A DNA stretch of 55,347 nucleotides from assembly GCA_937860145.1 (NCBI GenBank), contig CALMBF010000155.1, positions 147,719 through 203,065 on the forward strand, given 5' to 3'. Under the pieces are notes generated by a model that worked only from the letters and a program-made list of their open reading frames with translations, made no database searches and had not been told where the DNA came from. Origin of the DNA: an uncultured Geobacter sp. (GTDB lineage Bacteria; Desulfobacterota; Desulfuromonadia; Geobacterales; DSM-12255). The translations under genes and the position numbers were made by a program. Each line of letters begins with the position of its first letter. The stretch's first letter is position 1. Shown here in pieces: positions 7,416 to 15,721 of the stretch.

Positions 7416-8759
7416 TTATCTTGCAGCAATCACCGCGCTGAGGAGATCTTCAGTCAGTCTCAGTCCACCATCGAAACCGGTATAGCCTCGGTCCAGCACC
7501 GCCCGGTTGGTAACCGGAAAGGTGACGGATAGATGGGGGGCGCCGATGGAGCTGGCAAGTTCCCGTTCGAGCGAACTGCCGACGACAAAAGCCGGACTGA
7601 AGGCATTGTAGTATTTCTGCCCGCGGGATCGGGGCCAGTGCCTGTTCAGGTGGTTGACCACTTCGCTGGTATCGGTTTCGAATACCAGGTTGGTGGTGAA
7701 ACCGGACGAGAGCCGTGCCACCCGGTTCGCGAGGAGCTGCTGTTCGTCCTCTCGTACCTGGTCGGTGCAAACGGTCAGCTCGGGGAGCCATCCCAGGTCA
7801 TCGGCCAGGAAACGGGTGAGGGCAGGGGCGTAATTGCCGTCGCCGACCACTACCGCGTAGCGCTGCAGGTCAAGGTCGTTCCAGCAGTCGGTGAGGGGTT
7901 CGAGAATTTTGTAGTAGCGCTGTTTTTCTCCGTCAATGACCTGCTCGATCAAGGACTCGGGCAGGGAAAGCTGTGTGCCGACCGCGTGCAGGAATTCGCT
8001 GGATGCGGATGGTCCCACCGGCAACGGCTGGGTGAGGAATGGTGTGCCGTGGCGTTCCTCGAACAGCCTGGCCCCCCCCTGTCCGTAGATGTCTGAAATC
8101 ACCACGTTCAGTTCCGCTTCTCCGGCTTTTTTGACACTTTCCAGGGTACTGTCGGGGGTGAAGAAGGTGTTGACCTCCAGTCCCAGGAGTTCCAGCAGTC
8201 GCCGTGCGCCGGTAAGGTTGCCCCGCCAGAACGGGTCCATGTAGGGTACAACCCCCCAGAGGTTCACCTTGCCCTTTACCTTTGGCAAACCTTTTTCCAG
8301 GTAATCCTTGAACAGGGCCTGCAGCACGAGGTCGTAGCCCCAGTAGGAGTTGCCGCGGAAGCCACCGGTGGAGGCGCCGATTATCGGCACACCCTCGTCA
8401 CAAAAGTCGTTGACCACGGCAAAGATATCGTCACCGATCATCTCCGGCACGCAGCCGGTGACCACGAAATAGAGGTCACCGTCCATGACCTTCACGGTAT
8501 TGCTAATCTGCTCGCGCAGCCGCTCCTCGCCACCGAAGACCACTTCACTTTCCTGCATGTTACTGCAGGGGACCGTGAGCGAGCCGCAGTAGCCACCGAC
8601 CTGCAGGCCGCTGCCGCCATTCTGGGTCCAGGCGAAGTTGCCGGCGCAGCCGCTCGCCGAGTGGAGAATTGGGATAGCGCCGGGGAGCGCGGTGATGGTT
8701 GCTGCCGCACCACCGAGGGAGCAGAGGTAACGGGCCCTTTCGACGAAATGCTCACTCAT
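7416..8759 (-). CDS. Nitrogenase-like reductase, NifK-like (beta) subunit
   Basis: A 447-residue member of the nitrogenase component 1 family. ATG 8759 gives an 8-base overlap with the stop of the NifD-like gene and leaves MSEHFVERARYL as the N-terminus; a GGGAGGG site precedes it. The three P-cluster-type cysteines are visible: C13 (RYLCSLGG), C38 (LHSASGCAG) and C103 (TGCVPEMIGDDI). The segment VPCSNMQESEVVFGGEERL matches the NifK region near the cluster. It is shorter than NifK (about 520 residues) and lacks the long N-terminal arm. With the subunit upstream it should form an alpha2-beta2 reductase. The context of sulfur genes, with no nifENB, argues against dinitrogen reduction. Confidence 0.85.
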   Translation of the reverse strand: MSEHFVERARYLCSLGGAAATITALPGAIPILHSASGCAGNFAWTQNGGSGLQVGGYCGSLTVPCSNMQESEVVFGGEERLREQISNTVKVMDGDLYFVVTGCVPEMIGDDIFAVVNDFCDEGVPIIGASTGGFRGNSYWGYDLVLQALFKDYLEKGLPKVKGKVNLWGVVPYMDPFWRGNLTGARRLLELLGLEVNTFFTPDSTLESVKKAGEAELNVVISDIYGQGGARLFEERHGTPFLTQPLPVGPSASSEFLHAVGTQLSLPESLIEQVIDGEKQRYYKILEPLTDCWNDLDLQRYAVVVGDGNYAPALTRFLADDLGWLPELTVCTDQVREDEQQLLANRVARLSSGFTTNLVFETDTSEVVNHLNRHWPRSRGQKYYNAFSPAFVVGSSLERELASSIGAPHLSVTFPVTNRAVLDRGYTGFDGGLRLTEDLLSAVIAAR

Positions 8760-10281
8760 TGACTGCCCTCCCGCGGGTATTGATATATGCAAACGGTTCG
8801 GTTTTGTACCATTCTTCGGAGTAGGGAAGCCGGATATTCTCGGCCAGATTGCGGTTATAGGCCGGGTTCTTCAACTGACGGTACAACCTGCGGGCGATTT
8901 CATACACTCCGCGATAACCGATGTAGGCGAGTCCGGTATTGTAGATAACGTGGGTCGGTATACCGAGCTTGGCCGCTGTCATGTTGCCGTTGGCATGGCC
9001 GAGGAACAGGTCAGGCTTGAGCCTTTTCAGCAAATTGGCCTCTTCGAAGGGTTGCACATTGGCGATATCTACCACGTAGTCACTCTTGGCATCTGCTGCC
9101 AGTTTTTCGTACTCGCTGTTGGCGAACTCGTCATGGTGGAAGGAGCGGATTCCGACCACCTCGAAGCCGATCTCCTGCAGCAGTTTGGCTGTTGCCAGGG
9201 CGCGGAACTCACCGGCACTGACAAAGACTGTTTTGCCGCTAAAAGTTGGCCGGAACTCTTCGAGCGCCCCGTGCAGTTCCGCTTCCTCGGCGGCAATGAG
9301 TCGTTCCACCTGCTCTTCAGCCCCGAACACAGCGGCTACGTCACGCAGCCAGAGACTGGTGTTCGAGATGCCGATCGGCATGTGCCTGATGATTGCAGGG
9401 ACATTGAACCGCTCCTGCAGATAACCGAGGAAATAATCGTCATGGGTCGGGCAGGTGCTGATGGAGAGTGCCGCCCGGGTTGCCTTGATGAACGAATCGG
9501 GGTGTGAGAAGACCGGGAAGACATTGACATCGAGATCGATGCCGGTCAGCAGCCGTTCAAGTTCCTGCTCGTCTATTCTCCCCATTGATGACACATTCAT
9601 CAGATTTACCGTGCGGTTGAGTCGCTCTTGTTCCTGAAGTACTTTAAGCTCGTCTTCAGGTTTCGGATCACTGACTCCGCGTTCAACGAGCAGGTTGCGG
9701 CCGATGGTGTGGTAGACCGCATCATAAGCGGTGGCCCAGATCTTGGTCTTGAACCCCTCGCAGTGTACCGGCAAGAGGCGGGCGCTGACCTGTGACTGGA
9801 GATTCTGGGCAACACCGTCGATGTCGTCACCGATGATCCCCGGCACGCAGCCGGCAACGATGGTGATGGTTGCCGGACGGTAACGGCGGTCGGCCTCGAT
9901 GATTGCCCGTTCCAGCTTCGTTTCGCCGCCGTTGATGACATCCGATTCGTCAAGGGAAGTGGAGAGCCAGATTCCGTCCTTGGCTTTTCCCTGGCGGGCA
10001 TTACTCCCTATGCGGACGTTGGCGTTCTGGGAGTGGGTGCAGGAGCCACAGCCCAGGGCACTGTGCAGCAGCACCACGTTGTCCGGCAGCGTGTTCAGCA
10101 TCGCCAGCGCCGGGAGCAGCAGACAGATGGATCCCTGGGTAAAGCCGCGCTCGCCATCGTCGATCAGGCAGCTTTTAGACTTCCCCTTTTTTGCCAGTCC
10201 GCAGATGCTGTCGCTATGGGCAATGACCGCTTGGAGCCGGTCCTCCCGCTTGGGTGGTATTTTGTTGTCAAGATAACTCAT
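8752..10281 (-). CDS. Nitrogenase-like reductase, NifD-like (alpha) subunit
   Basis: A 509-residue nitrogenase component 1 homologue. P-cluster-type cysteines are C38 (KSCLIDDGERG), C78 (LHSALGCGSC) and C145 (AGCVPGIIGDDI). A fourth, C277 in ISTCPTHDDY, aligns with the NifD cysteine that binds the iron end of FeMo-co (C275 in Azotobacter). The second cofactor ligand, His442 in NifD, seems absent: the matching segment reads GIPTHVIYNTG, with Tyr at the site and a His three residues earlier. So a NifB-derived cluster may be held by Cys, but probably not standard FeMo-co. It starts 15 bases after the permease gene, so importer and reductase are one unit. Its substrate is unknown. Confidence 0.85.
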   Translation of the reverse strand: MSYLDNKIPPKREDRLQAVIAHSDSICGLAKKGKSKSCLIDDGERGFTQGSICLLLPALAMLNTLPDNVVLLHSALGCGSCTHSQNANVRIGSNARQGKAKDGIWLSTSLDESDVINGGETKLERAIIEADRRYRPATITIVAGCVPGIIGDDIDGVAQNLQSQVSARLLPVHCEGFKTKIWATAYDAVYHTIGRNLLVERGVSDPKPEDELKVLQEQERLNRTVNLMNVSSMGRIDEQELERLLTGIDLDVNVFPVFSHPDSFIKATRAALSISTCPTHDDYFLGYLQERFNVPAIIRHMPIGISNTSLWLRDVAAVFGAEEQVERLIAAEEAELHGALEEFRPTFSGKTVFVSAGEFRALATAKLLQEIGFEVVGIRSFHHDEFANSEYEKLAADAKSDYVVDIANVQPFEEANLLKRLKPDLFLGHANGNMTAAKLGIPTHVIYNTGLAYIGYRGVYEIARRLYRQLKNPAYNRNLAENIRLPYSEEWYKTEPFAYINTRGRAVNE

Positions 10282-10296
10282 GGTTTCTCCTTGTAT

Positions 10297-11202
10297 TCAA
10301 TTGCGCCAGCGCAGCAGATGCCGTTCGATCCGTTCGGTTCCCCAGGTGATGGCCGTGACCACGATGCCGATGAAGATGATGCCGACTATGACCCGCTGGT
10401 AGTCGGCGAAGTCGGCAAAATTTTTCACGTACCAGCCGATGCCGGAGTTGGCGCCGATCAGTTCGGCGGCAGCCAGCATGACCAGGGAGAAGACCAGCGC
10501 CAACGTTGCCCCGGTGCAGATGGAGGGCATGGCTCCCGGCAGGATGACCCTGAAGAGCAGGGTACGCTCCTTCAGGTTGAGCACTTTCGCCGAGTCGATC
10601 AGACCCTTGGGGATGTTGAACACCCCATGGACCGTGTTGATGAATATCGGCCAGAATGCCCCGATGAATATGACGAAGATCGAGGCCGCCCGGAAGCTGG
10701 GGAGGAGGGCAATGGCATAGGGTATATAGACAATTGGCGGGATCGGACCCAGCACCTTGGTGAACGGGTTGATCGCCTTGAACAGTCGTACCCTCCACCC
10801 CACCAGCAGTCCCAGCGGCAGTGCCAGCCCCAGGGCAAGGAGGTAGCCGCTTACCAGCAGGATAAGAGAGTTCCCCAGCCCTTTCAGCATGTCCGGCAGT
10901 TCCGTGACAAAGAGGTGCAGCACTCCTTCCGGCTTGGGAAAGAGCATCTTGTCCAGGATAACGAACCTGCCGGTAGCCAGGAACCAGAACAGCAAGAAAA
11001 GGTAGACTATGGCAGCGGCATCGCCGGCACTTGATCGCGACGACTCTTCCCTGGCACAGGTGAACCTGAGCAGATAGATGCCATGGATAACGACGGCGAC
11101 GGTCAATACATGGTTGGGCACGGACTCGCCTGCGACTGGCCAGAGAAGAGCGGCCAGCAGCGCTACAAACAGCAGATTGGGGACGATCGGTACGGTTTTC
11201 AT
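10297..11202 (-). CDS. ABC importer permease (SsuC/TauC type)
   Basis: A 301-residue inner-membrane permease. ATG 11202 is chosen because it lies just after the stop of the upstream binding-protein gene (11213); the longer frame overlaps that gene. About seven hydrophobic segments are visible, beginning VPNLLFVALLAALLW. The cytoplasmic coupling loop is in the segment from DSAKVLNLKERTLLFRVILPGA, typical of the binding-protein-dependent transport family for nitrate, sulfonate and taurine. It must work with the ATPase at 14282 and the binding proteins at 11213, 12445 and 13473. It is followed after only 15 bases by the NifD-like gene. Confidence 0.85.
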   Translation of the reverse strand: MKTVPIVPNLLFVALLAALLWPVAGESVPNHVLTVAVVIHGIYLLRFTCAREESSRSSAGDAAAIVYLFLLFWFLATGRFVILDKMLFPKPEGVLHLFVTELPDMLKGLGNSLILLVSGYLLALGLALPLGLLVGWRVRLFKAINPFTKVLGPIPPIVYIPYAIALLPSFRAASIFVIFIGAFWPIFINTVHGVFNIPKGLIDSAKVLNLKERTLLFRVILPGAMPSICTGATLALVFSLVMLAAAELIGANSGIGWYVKNFADFADYQRVIVGIIFIGIVVTAITWGTERIERHLLRWRN

Positions 11203-11212
11203 CAGCTTAGTC

Positions 11213-12271
11213 CTAGTGTGCGTGGGAAATGATGTGCAGTTCCGGGTCGCCACCCTTGAACTCATTATCCAGTTTCTTCCAGAGCTTCTCCTTCGGTTCC
11301 CGTTTCTGAAGTGTGGCCAGGGCACTGGCATACAGTCTGGTATTGATCCGGTTGTCGATGGACTCGGTGGTGGTAATGTAGTCAGCCTTTTTCATGAAAT
11401 CCCAGAACTGCAGTACCGACTTGCGATGGGGATCGGGGCTGACCAGCAGATGCCCGCCGTAGATGTCCTTGAGCAGATCCCCTTTGTCGATCTGCACGTA
11501 CTTGGCAACCACATCCACCGTGCCGTTCTTGTCGGTCAGGTAGAATTTGTACGCCTTGAGCAGGGCGGTCAGAAAACGCTCGAAATCGGCCTGTCGCTCC
11601 TTCAGTGTCGCGGTTAGCGCCACCTGTCGGCAGCAGGTGTGACCCTTGATGACATCACCGGAGTATTTGACAACCTTGAGCCCCTGCTTCTCGGCCAGGG
11701 TGAAGTAGGGAATCCAGACCAGGCCGGCATCCAGGGTCCCTTTTTTGACCGCTTCCATGACCGCTGCCGGAGAGTCGAACTCTTTTATGGTCAGATCCTT
11801 TTTCCAATCCACTCCCGCTTCATGGAGGGCTGCCCGAAAGACCACATCTCCGGTAGCCAGGCGCACCGCACCAATGGTCGCGCCGCGGAAGTTTTTCAGG
11901 TCTTTGAAACGTTCAGCCTTCTCGGGCTTGGCGATCAGGCCGTGACCTTCGCCCATCTGGCCGCCGAAGATGGTGAAGTCGGCCCCCTTGGCGATGAAGG
12001 CCAGTGGTGCCGAAGTGCCGAATGAGCCGGCATCCAGTTTGCCGGTCTTGATCGCGGTAAGCCCCTCCCCGGAGTTGGTGAACCGGGCCAGTTCCACATC
12101 AAGCCCCTCCTGCTGGAAGAATCCTTTCTCCTTGGCCACGAAATAGAGCAGGTGCCCGGAGGTGGGGAGATAGCCAACTTTCAGTTTCTTCAGTTCAGTC
12201 GCAGCCTGACTTCCGGTCGCCCCGAGGATGAGAAGGGTGAGTGTAATGATGAGTGATACAATGCGTTTCAT
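11213..12271 (-). CDS. ABC substrate-binding protein 1, vicinal-Cys type
   Basis: A 352-residue periplasmic protein with a signal peptide (cleavage after SQA-A). It has the type 2 binding fold of the SsuA/TauA/NMT1 group: KVGYLPTSGHLLYFVAKEKGFF at the start, then GEGLTAIKTGKLDAG. A notable TCCR motif (near residue 219) is shared with paralogue 2. Vicinal cysteines in the exported domain could be a disulfide or could bind a thiol, metal or thiol-reactive ligand. The C-terminus ends in HIISHAH. It is one of three binding proteins in the operon, so either ligand range is broad or the proteins differ in role. Confidence 0.85.
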   Translation of the reverse strand: MKRIVSLIITLTLLILGATGSQAATELKKLKVGYLPTSGHLLYFVAKEKGFFQQEGLDVELARFTNSGEGLTAIKTGKLDAGSFGTSAPLAFIAKGADFTIFGGQMGEGHGLIAKPEKAERFKDLKNFRGATIGAVRLATGDVVFRAALHEAGVDWKKDLTIKEFDSPAAVMEAVKKGTLDAGLVWIPYFTLAEKQGLKVVKYSGDVIKGHTCCRQVALTATLKERQADFERFLTALLKAYKFYLTDKNGTVDVVAKYVQIDKGDLLKDIYGGHLLVSPDPHRKSVLQFWDFMKKADYITTTESIDNRINTRLYASALATLQKREPKEKLWKKLDNEFKGGDPELHIISHAH

Positions 12272-12323
12272 GGGTTATGCTCCTATTTGCTGTTTCTCAG
12301 CTGGAAGAATATATTTTTAATAA

Positions 12324-12441
12324 GGACGCGATATTTCTGCCAGGTTGGCGTCGCCCGGAAGAACCTCGCGGAGGCGTAGCAGCGCTACGCCGCACAAGAA
12401 AGTTCTGAGGACGGCGTCAAGATGGCGGGAAGAGCGCGTCC
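12324..12441. repeat. Nested imperfect inverted repeat (118 bp)
   Basis: The gap between the two binding-protein genes folds onto itself almost completely. Outer arms GGACGCG (12324-12330) and CGCGTCC (12435-12441) match. Inside, GCCA and TGGC match, then AGAAC and GTTCT, with GGCGTAGC-AGC-GCTACGCC (12373-12391) at the tip. It resembles a small mobile repeat (MITE-like or REP-like) or a stable mRNA structure separating the two genes. No target duplication was recognised. No second copy was noticed in this window. Confidence 0.6.
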
Positions 12442-12444
12442 GCT

Positions 12445-13476
12445 TTAGTTGTTCTTCTTATAGAAGGCCAGCATCTGCTGATACACCTTGTCCTTCGGCT
12501 CCTTCCTGATCACTCCGTCCAGTGCCTCTTTATAGATGCTGGTGTTGATATGCTTGTCCAACGGGTAATCCTGGCTGATGTAGCCCGCATCCCGGATATG
12601 CTGCCAGAAGTCGAGAATCCCCTTGCGCAGCGGATCAGGGTTGGATTCGGCCACTCTCTTCACATAGGTCTCGTTGCGGATGATATCCTCGTCAATCTTC
12701 AGCGCCCTTGTGTAGATCTTCACCGTTTCATCCGGGTTGGTCTTGTAGAACTTGTAGGCGCGGATCAGGGCGGAGAGGAACTTCCGGTAGGTGGCCGGGT
12801 CGGCATTGACCTTGCCGGTATGGGCCACGATGCGGCAGCAAGTGTAGTCGGGATAGAACTCCTCGATATAGTGGGCGACCTTGAGCCCGTGGTTCTTCTC
12901 GGCCAGGGAGAAGTGGGGCGGGTAGGTAAGCCCGGCGTCCACCGCCCCTTTCTTGACCGCTTCGACCACGGCGGCGACGGTACCGAATTCGACGAACGTC
13001 ACATCCTTCTTGTAGTCAATGCCGGCCTTCTTCAGCGCCCCCTTGAAGATGACATCGCCGGTGGAGAGCTTGACCAGGCCGATTTTCTTCCCCTTGTAGA
13101 CCTTGAGATCTTTCCCTGAAAGCTCAGCCAGACGTTCCGGTCGAGTGATGATCGCCTGGCCACCGATCATCATGCCGCCGATGAAGGTGAATTCGCTCCC
13201 CTTGCTGATAAAGAGCAGCGGGGCGGTGGTGCCGAAGGTGCCCACATCAAGCTTCTCCGCCTTGAGGGCCGCAAGGCCTTCGGCGGCGCTGCCGAACTGG
13301 AACAGGTCCACATCGACCCCTTCATCCTTGAAATAACCCTTTTCCTTGGCAACGAAGTAGAGTCCGTGGGCTGGCTCAGGGACATAGCCGACCCGGAGTT
13401 TGGGCAGGGTGGCAGCGGTGGCTGCGCTGGCCAGTGTTACGCAAAGCAGCAGTGCGGTAATAATTTTCTTCATCAT
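12445..13476 (-). CDS. ABC substrate-binding protein 2, vicinal-Cys type
   Basis: A 343-residue paralogue of binding protein 1 with a signal peptide (cleavage after ATA-A). Matching segments are LRVGYVPEPAHGLYFVAKEKGYF, EGLAALKAEKLDVG and the YTCCR motif near residue 217. ATG 13476 follows AAGGAG by seven bases and overlaps the stop of binding protein 3, so translation is probably coupled. The C-terminal third (FLSALIRAYKFYKTNP) is also close to paralogue 1. The two are similar enough to come from a gene duplication, with the 118-bp repeat now lying between them. Confidence 0.85.
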   Translation of the reverse strand: MMKKIITALLLCVTLASAATAATLPKLRVGYVPEPAHGLYFVAKEKGYFKDEGVDVDLFQFGSAAEGLAALKAEKLDVGTFGTTAPLLFISKGSEFTFIGGMMIGGQAIITRPERLAELSGKDLKVYKGKKIGLVKLSTGDVIFKGALKKAGIDYKKDVTFVEFGTVAAVVEAVKKGAVDAGLTYPPHFSLAEKNHGLKVAHYIEEFYPDYTCCRIVAHTGKVNADPATYRKFLSALIRAYKFYKTNPDETVKIYTRALKIDEDIIRNETYVKRVAESNPDPLRKGILDFWQHIRDAGYISQDYPLDKHINTSIYKEALDGVIRKEPKDKVYQQMLAFYKKNN

Positions 13477-14285
13477 GGTGTAGCTCCTTTCGATGTTTTG
13501 TTTTTCCGTTTTTTAGCGTCCGGACAGCAGTCGGGGATGCAGACCGCGACGCTGGAGAGTTTCTGCAGCACCTCGTTCTGCGGATCCTCGTCCAATGCCC
13601 GGTCAAGGGCATCGCAGTAGATCTCCTCATACACGTGACTGTTAAGATGGTCGCGTCGCATGCCCGGCTTTTGAAGCCCCAGATCCTCCCATGTTGCGGC
13701 AAAACGGTAATAGTCAGGGTTGGGATCAAATCTGTAGGCGCCGGGGAGAGGCTGGTGCGATAAGTGATGCTTGATGCTCTGTAACGATTTTGTTTCGTGC
13801 TGTTGCAGTTGCTGGTGTGCCCGGATCAGGGCCTTGACCAGCCGTGTCGCTGTCTCTTTGGTGCCGGCTGTCTTCCCGCTGTTGATGACCGTGACCATTT
13901 CACGGGCCCGAAGCTCGCTCTGGGCACTCCTGTCAAGCTCGGCAAGCAGTTCGCCCGGCATCGGAGTGCCGCCCCCGGCAACGATCTGCAGATCTCCGCT
14001 CCCGGCAATGGTCCGCAGAACATCACCGGCAGGGAAGGCCCCGGCTTCGATTTTCCCGGCAGCAAGGGCGGCTACCCCTTTGTCGACGCTGTCGAATTTA
14101 ACGAGGGTGACGGAGAGGCGCTCCCTTTTGAAATAGCCGTGCTCAGCTGCCAGCAGCACGGGGGCGCTCCCCGGGTCATCCAGATATCCGAAGCGCAGCT
14201 GAAATGATCTCTGCCCGGCATTGGCCGTGCCGCAGAGCAGCGTGCCGAGTGTCAGGAAGATGAGCAGTCGCCGGATCAGCATCAT
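13473..14285 (-). CDS. ABC substrate-binding protein 3, short divergent form
   Basis: A 270-residue paralogue about 75 residues shorter than its two neighbours. It keeps the signal peptide (cleavage near ANA-G), the opening fold (LRFGYLDDPGSAPVLLAAEHGYF) and the C-terminal helical part, but lacks most of the second lobe segment that carries the CCR motif. A different Cys group is at the end (VCIPDCCPDAKK). It overlaps the ATPase gene by four bases (ATGA). It may be a degenerate binding protein, or an adapted one that presents cargo differently. I see no frameshift. Confidence 0.75.
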   Translation of the reverse strand: MMLIRRLLIFLTLGTLLCGTANAGQRSFQLRFGYLDDPGSAPVLLAAEHGYFKRERLSVTLVKFDSVDKGVAALAAGKIEAGAFPAGDVLRTIAGSGDLQIVAGGGTPMPGELLAELDRSAQSELRAREMVTVINSGKTAGTKETATRLVKALIRAHQQLQQHETKSLQSIKHHLSHQPLPGAYRFDPNPDYYRFAATWEDLGLQKPGMRRDHLNSHVYEEIYCDALDRALDEDPQNEVLQKLSSVAVCIPDCCPDAKKRKNKTSKGATP

Positions 14286-15097
14286 ATCCCGTCTCCTTGG
14301 GCATGCATGGTCTGGCCTGCCTCGAGTTCGCTGAGGATGTTTTCGTGGAGCACTGACACCAACCGTTCGCGCAGGGCAAGAAAATCCTCCTTCAGGTAGA
14401 GATCTTTGCGAATCCGCGGCCTTGGAACGTTCACGGGGATGATTTCTTTTATCGTGCCCGGATTGAGGCCGAGGACTACAACCCTGTTGGCCAGCAGTAG
14501 CGCCTCGTCCACATCGTGGGTGACGAAGATGACGGTCTTCCGTTCCCCTTCACGCTGGTCCCAGAGCTGCAGCAGCAGATCCTGCAGCCGGGCCCTCGTG
14601 ATCGCGTCCAGTGCGCCAAACGGCTCATCCATGAGCAACACCGGAGAGTTTATGGCGAAAGACCGGGCAATAGCCGCCCGCTGCCGCATGCCGCCGGAGA
14701 GTTGCCCGGGGAGTTTGGGGAAGGCATCGGCAAGGCCCACCATCTCCAGGTATTCCAGCGCTGTCTGCCGGTACTCCTGCTTGCTCTTCCCCGGGAATGC
14801 CTGTTCAAGGGCCAGTACCACGTTCTGTCCGGCTGTCATCCAGGGGAAGAGGCTGTAGTCCTGAAATACAACCCCGCGATCCAGTCCCGGACCGGTAATG
14901 GGCGAACCGTCAAGGGCGATGGAGCCGGATGTGGGTTGGGAAAGTCCGGCCAGCAATCTGAGCAAGGTACTTTTGCCGCACCCGGAAGGACCGAGCAGGC
15001 AGACAAATTCACCGGCCTCAACGGTCAGATTGATGTCGCGAAGCACTTCATTGCTGCCATAGGTAAAAGATGTGCTATCGATGACGATTTCGTGCAT
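14282..15097 (-). CDS. ABC importer ATPase (SsuB/TauB type)
   Basis: A 271-residue cytoplasmic ATPase. Walker A is GPSGCGKST (about 37-45), the Q-loop is VVFQDYSLFPW, the signature is LSGGMRQR, Walker B is VLLMDEP, and the switch His is in FVTHDVDEA. This set matches importers for nitrate, sulfonate and taurine. AGGAG precedes the ATG. It is the first transporter gene of the operon and overlaps binding protein 3. It energises the permease at 10297. Confidence 0.9.
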   Translation of the reverse strand: MHEIVIDSTSFTYGSNEVLRDINLTVEAGEFVCLLGPSGCGKSTLLRLLAGLSQPTSGSIALDGSPITGPGLDRGVVFQDYSLFPWMTAGQNVVLALEQAFPGKSKQEYRQTALEYLEMVGLADAFPKLPGQLSGGMRQRAAIARSFAINSPVLLMDEPFGALDAITRARLQDLLLQLWDQREGERKTVIFVTHDVDEALLLANRVVVLGLNPGTIKEIIPVNVPRPRIRKDLYLKEDFLALRERLVSVLHENILSELEAGQTMHAQGDGI

Positions 15098-15110
15098 GAC
15101 AAAAGAACTC

Positions 15111-15242
15111 CTAACGTCGGTTTATCTCGGCTCGTTCCGCCTCAGCTTCGGTCAGGCAGGAACCCGGGTAGGCGCCGGTCTGGCAATAGCCGTTGAAGGT
15201 GGTGCTATCACCGCAATTAAGGGCGCTGTTCTGCCCGGTCAC
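15111..15242 (-). CDS. Possible small Cys-containing protein (43 residues)
   Basis: A short reading frame too small for routine calling fills the gap between the NifX-like gene and the ATPase gene. It would start at GTG 15242, inside the last codons of the NifX-like gene, and stop 13 bases before the ATPase ATG. The product has three cysteines (LNCGDS, NGYCQTG, GSCLTEAE) and a charged tail. Its tight fit between two genes supports translation, but the upstream ribosome site (AAAGG) is weak and GTG is less common. No family is recognised. It could be a small partner or a coupling frame. Confidence 0.4.
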   Translation of the reverse strand: MTGQNSALNCGDSTTFNGYCQTGAYPGSCLTEAEAERAEINRR

Positions 15243-15594
15243 GGGTTTTACCTTTGAGATAGTTGAATTGATTCGACCTCAGCATCACCTGCAATGCCTC
15301 GTCAACGCTCCCATCCATCGTGAAGGGGAGGGTACGCTGGGCAATAAGGAGATCGATTGCCGCGGCACCGATCTGGCTGACAATCACTCCCTGACAGTCG
15401 GCGATGCGGGTGGCTGTCTGTTCCAGACCGGTGTCGCTGTGTCGCTGTCCCGAACAGGCCGGGTCGGTATTGCGCACTTCAATGAATTCATAGCCGTTAT
15501 CGATTAAACGGTAGATCCTGAACTGAATGGCTCTACCGAAATGCTGATCGATGCTCACTCCATCGCTGCTGGCAACTGCAATTCTGATTTCCAT
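15217..15594 (-). CDS. NifX/NafY-like cofactor-carrier protein
   Basis: A 125-residue protein of the dinitrogenase iron-molybdenum cofactor family (PF02579 type): MEIRIAVASSDG, the HFGRA segment that holds the ligand pocket (about residues 19-23), and a ribonuclease H-like pattern ending in the QVMLRSNQF helix. ATG 15594 is used because the frame upstream only reads through leader RNA copy 4. NifX and NafY carry NifB-co or FeMo-co. As the first gene of the operon holding NifDK-like subunits, it would suit a carrier that delivers an iron-sulfur-carbon precursor to the reductase. A sensor role is the alternative. Confidence 0.8.
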   Translation of the reverse strand: MEIRIAVASSDGVSIDQHFGRAIQFRIYRLIDNGYEFIEVRNTDPACSGQRHSDTGLEQTATRIADCQGVIVSQIGAAAIDLLIAQRTLPFTMDGSVDEALQVMLRSNQFNYLKGKTRDRAEQRP

Positions 15595-15606
15595 GAAATT
15601 CACCCC

Positions 15607-15673
15607 AAAAAAAAGAGGCCAGGGACTCCACCATGTGCGGTGTTTCCCTGGCCTCCAGTCTGTCTGGTCAGCC
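15607..15673 (-). promoter_or_regulatory. Leader RNA copy 4: antiterminator/terminator switch
   Basis: On the minus strand: GGCT-GA-CCAG, loop ACAGA, CTGG-A-GGCC. The terminator stem AGGCCAGGGA pairs with TCCCTGGCCT, with an inner CCACC/GGTGG type arm, then eight Ts. It lies between the promoter at 15722-15782 and the NifX-like gene, so it gates the whole importer and reductase operon. Confidence 0.85.
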
Positions 15674-15721
15674 AAACGTTTGTCAGGAACATCGGTGAAG
15701 ATGTGCCTTATCGTGGGTGGA

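Noticed and set aside
7416-10281. True molybdenum nitrogenase
   Set aside because: His442 equivalent is missing, the beta subunit is short, and there is no nifH-nifD-nifK order or nifENB nearby. Sulfur context argues for another substrate.
10033-11034. 333-codon plus-strand frame
   Set aside because: Antisense to the permease and NifD-like genes; low-complexity Gln/Glu/Gly-rich product.
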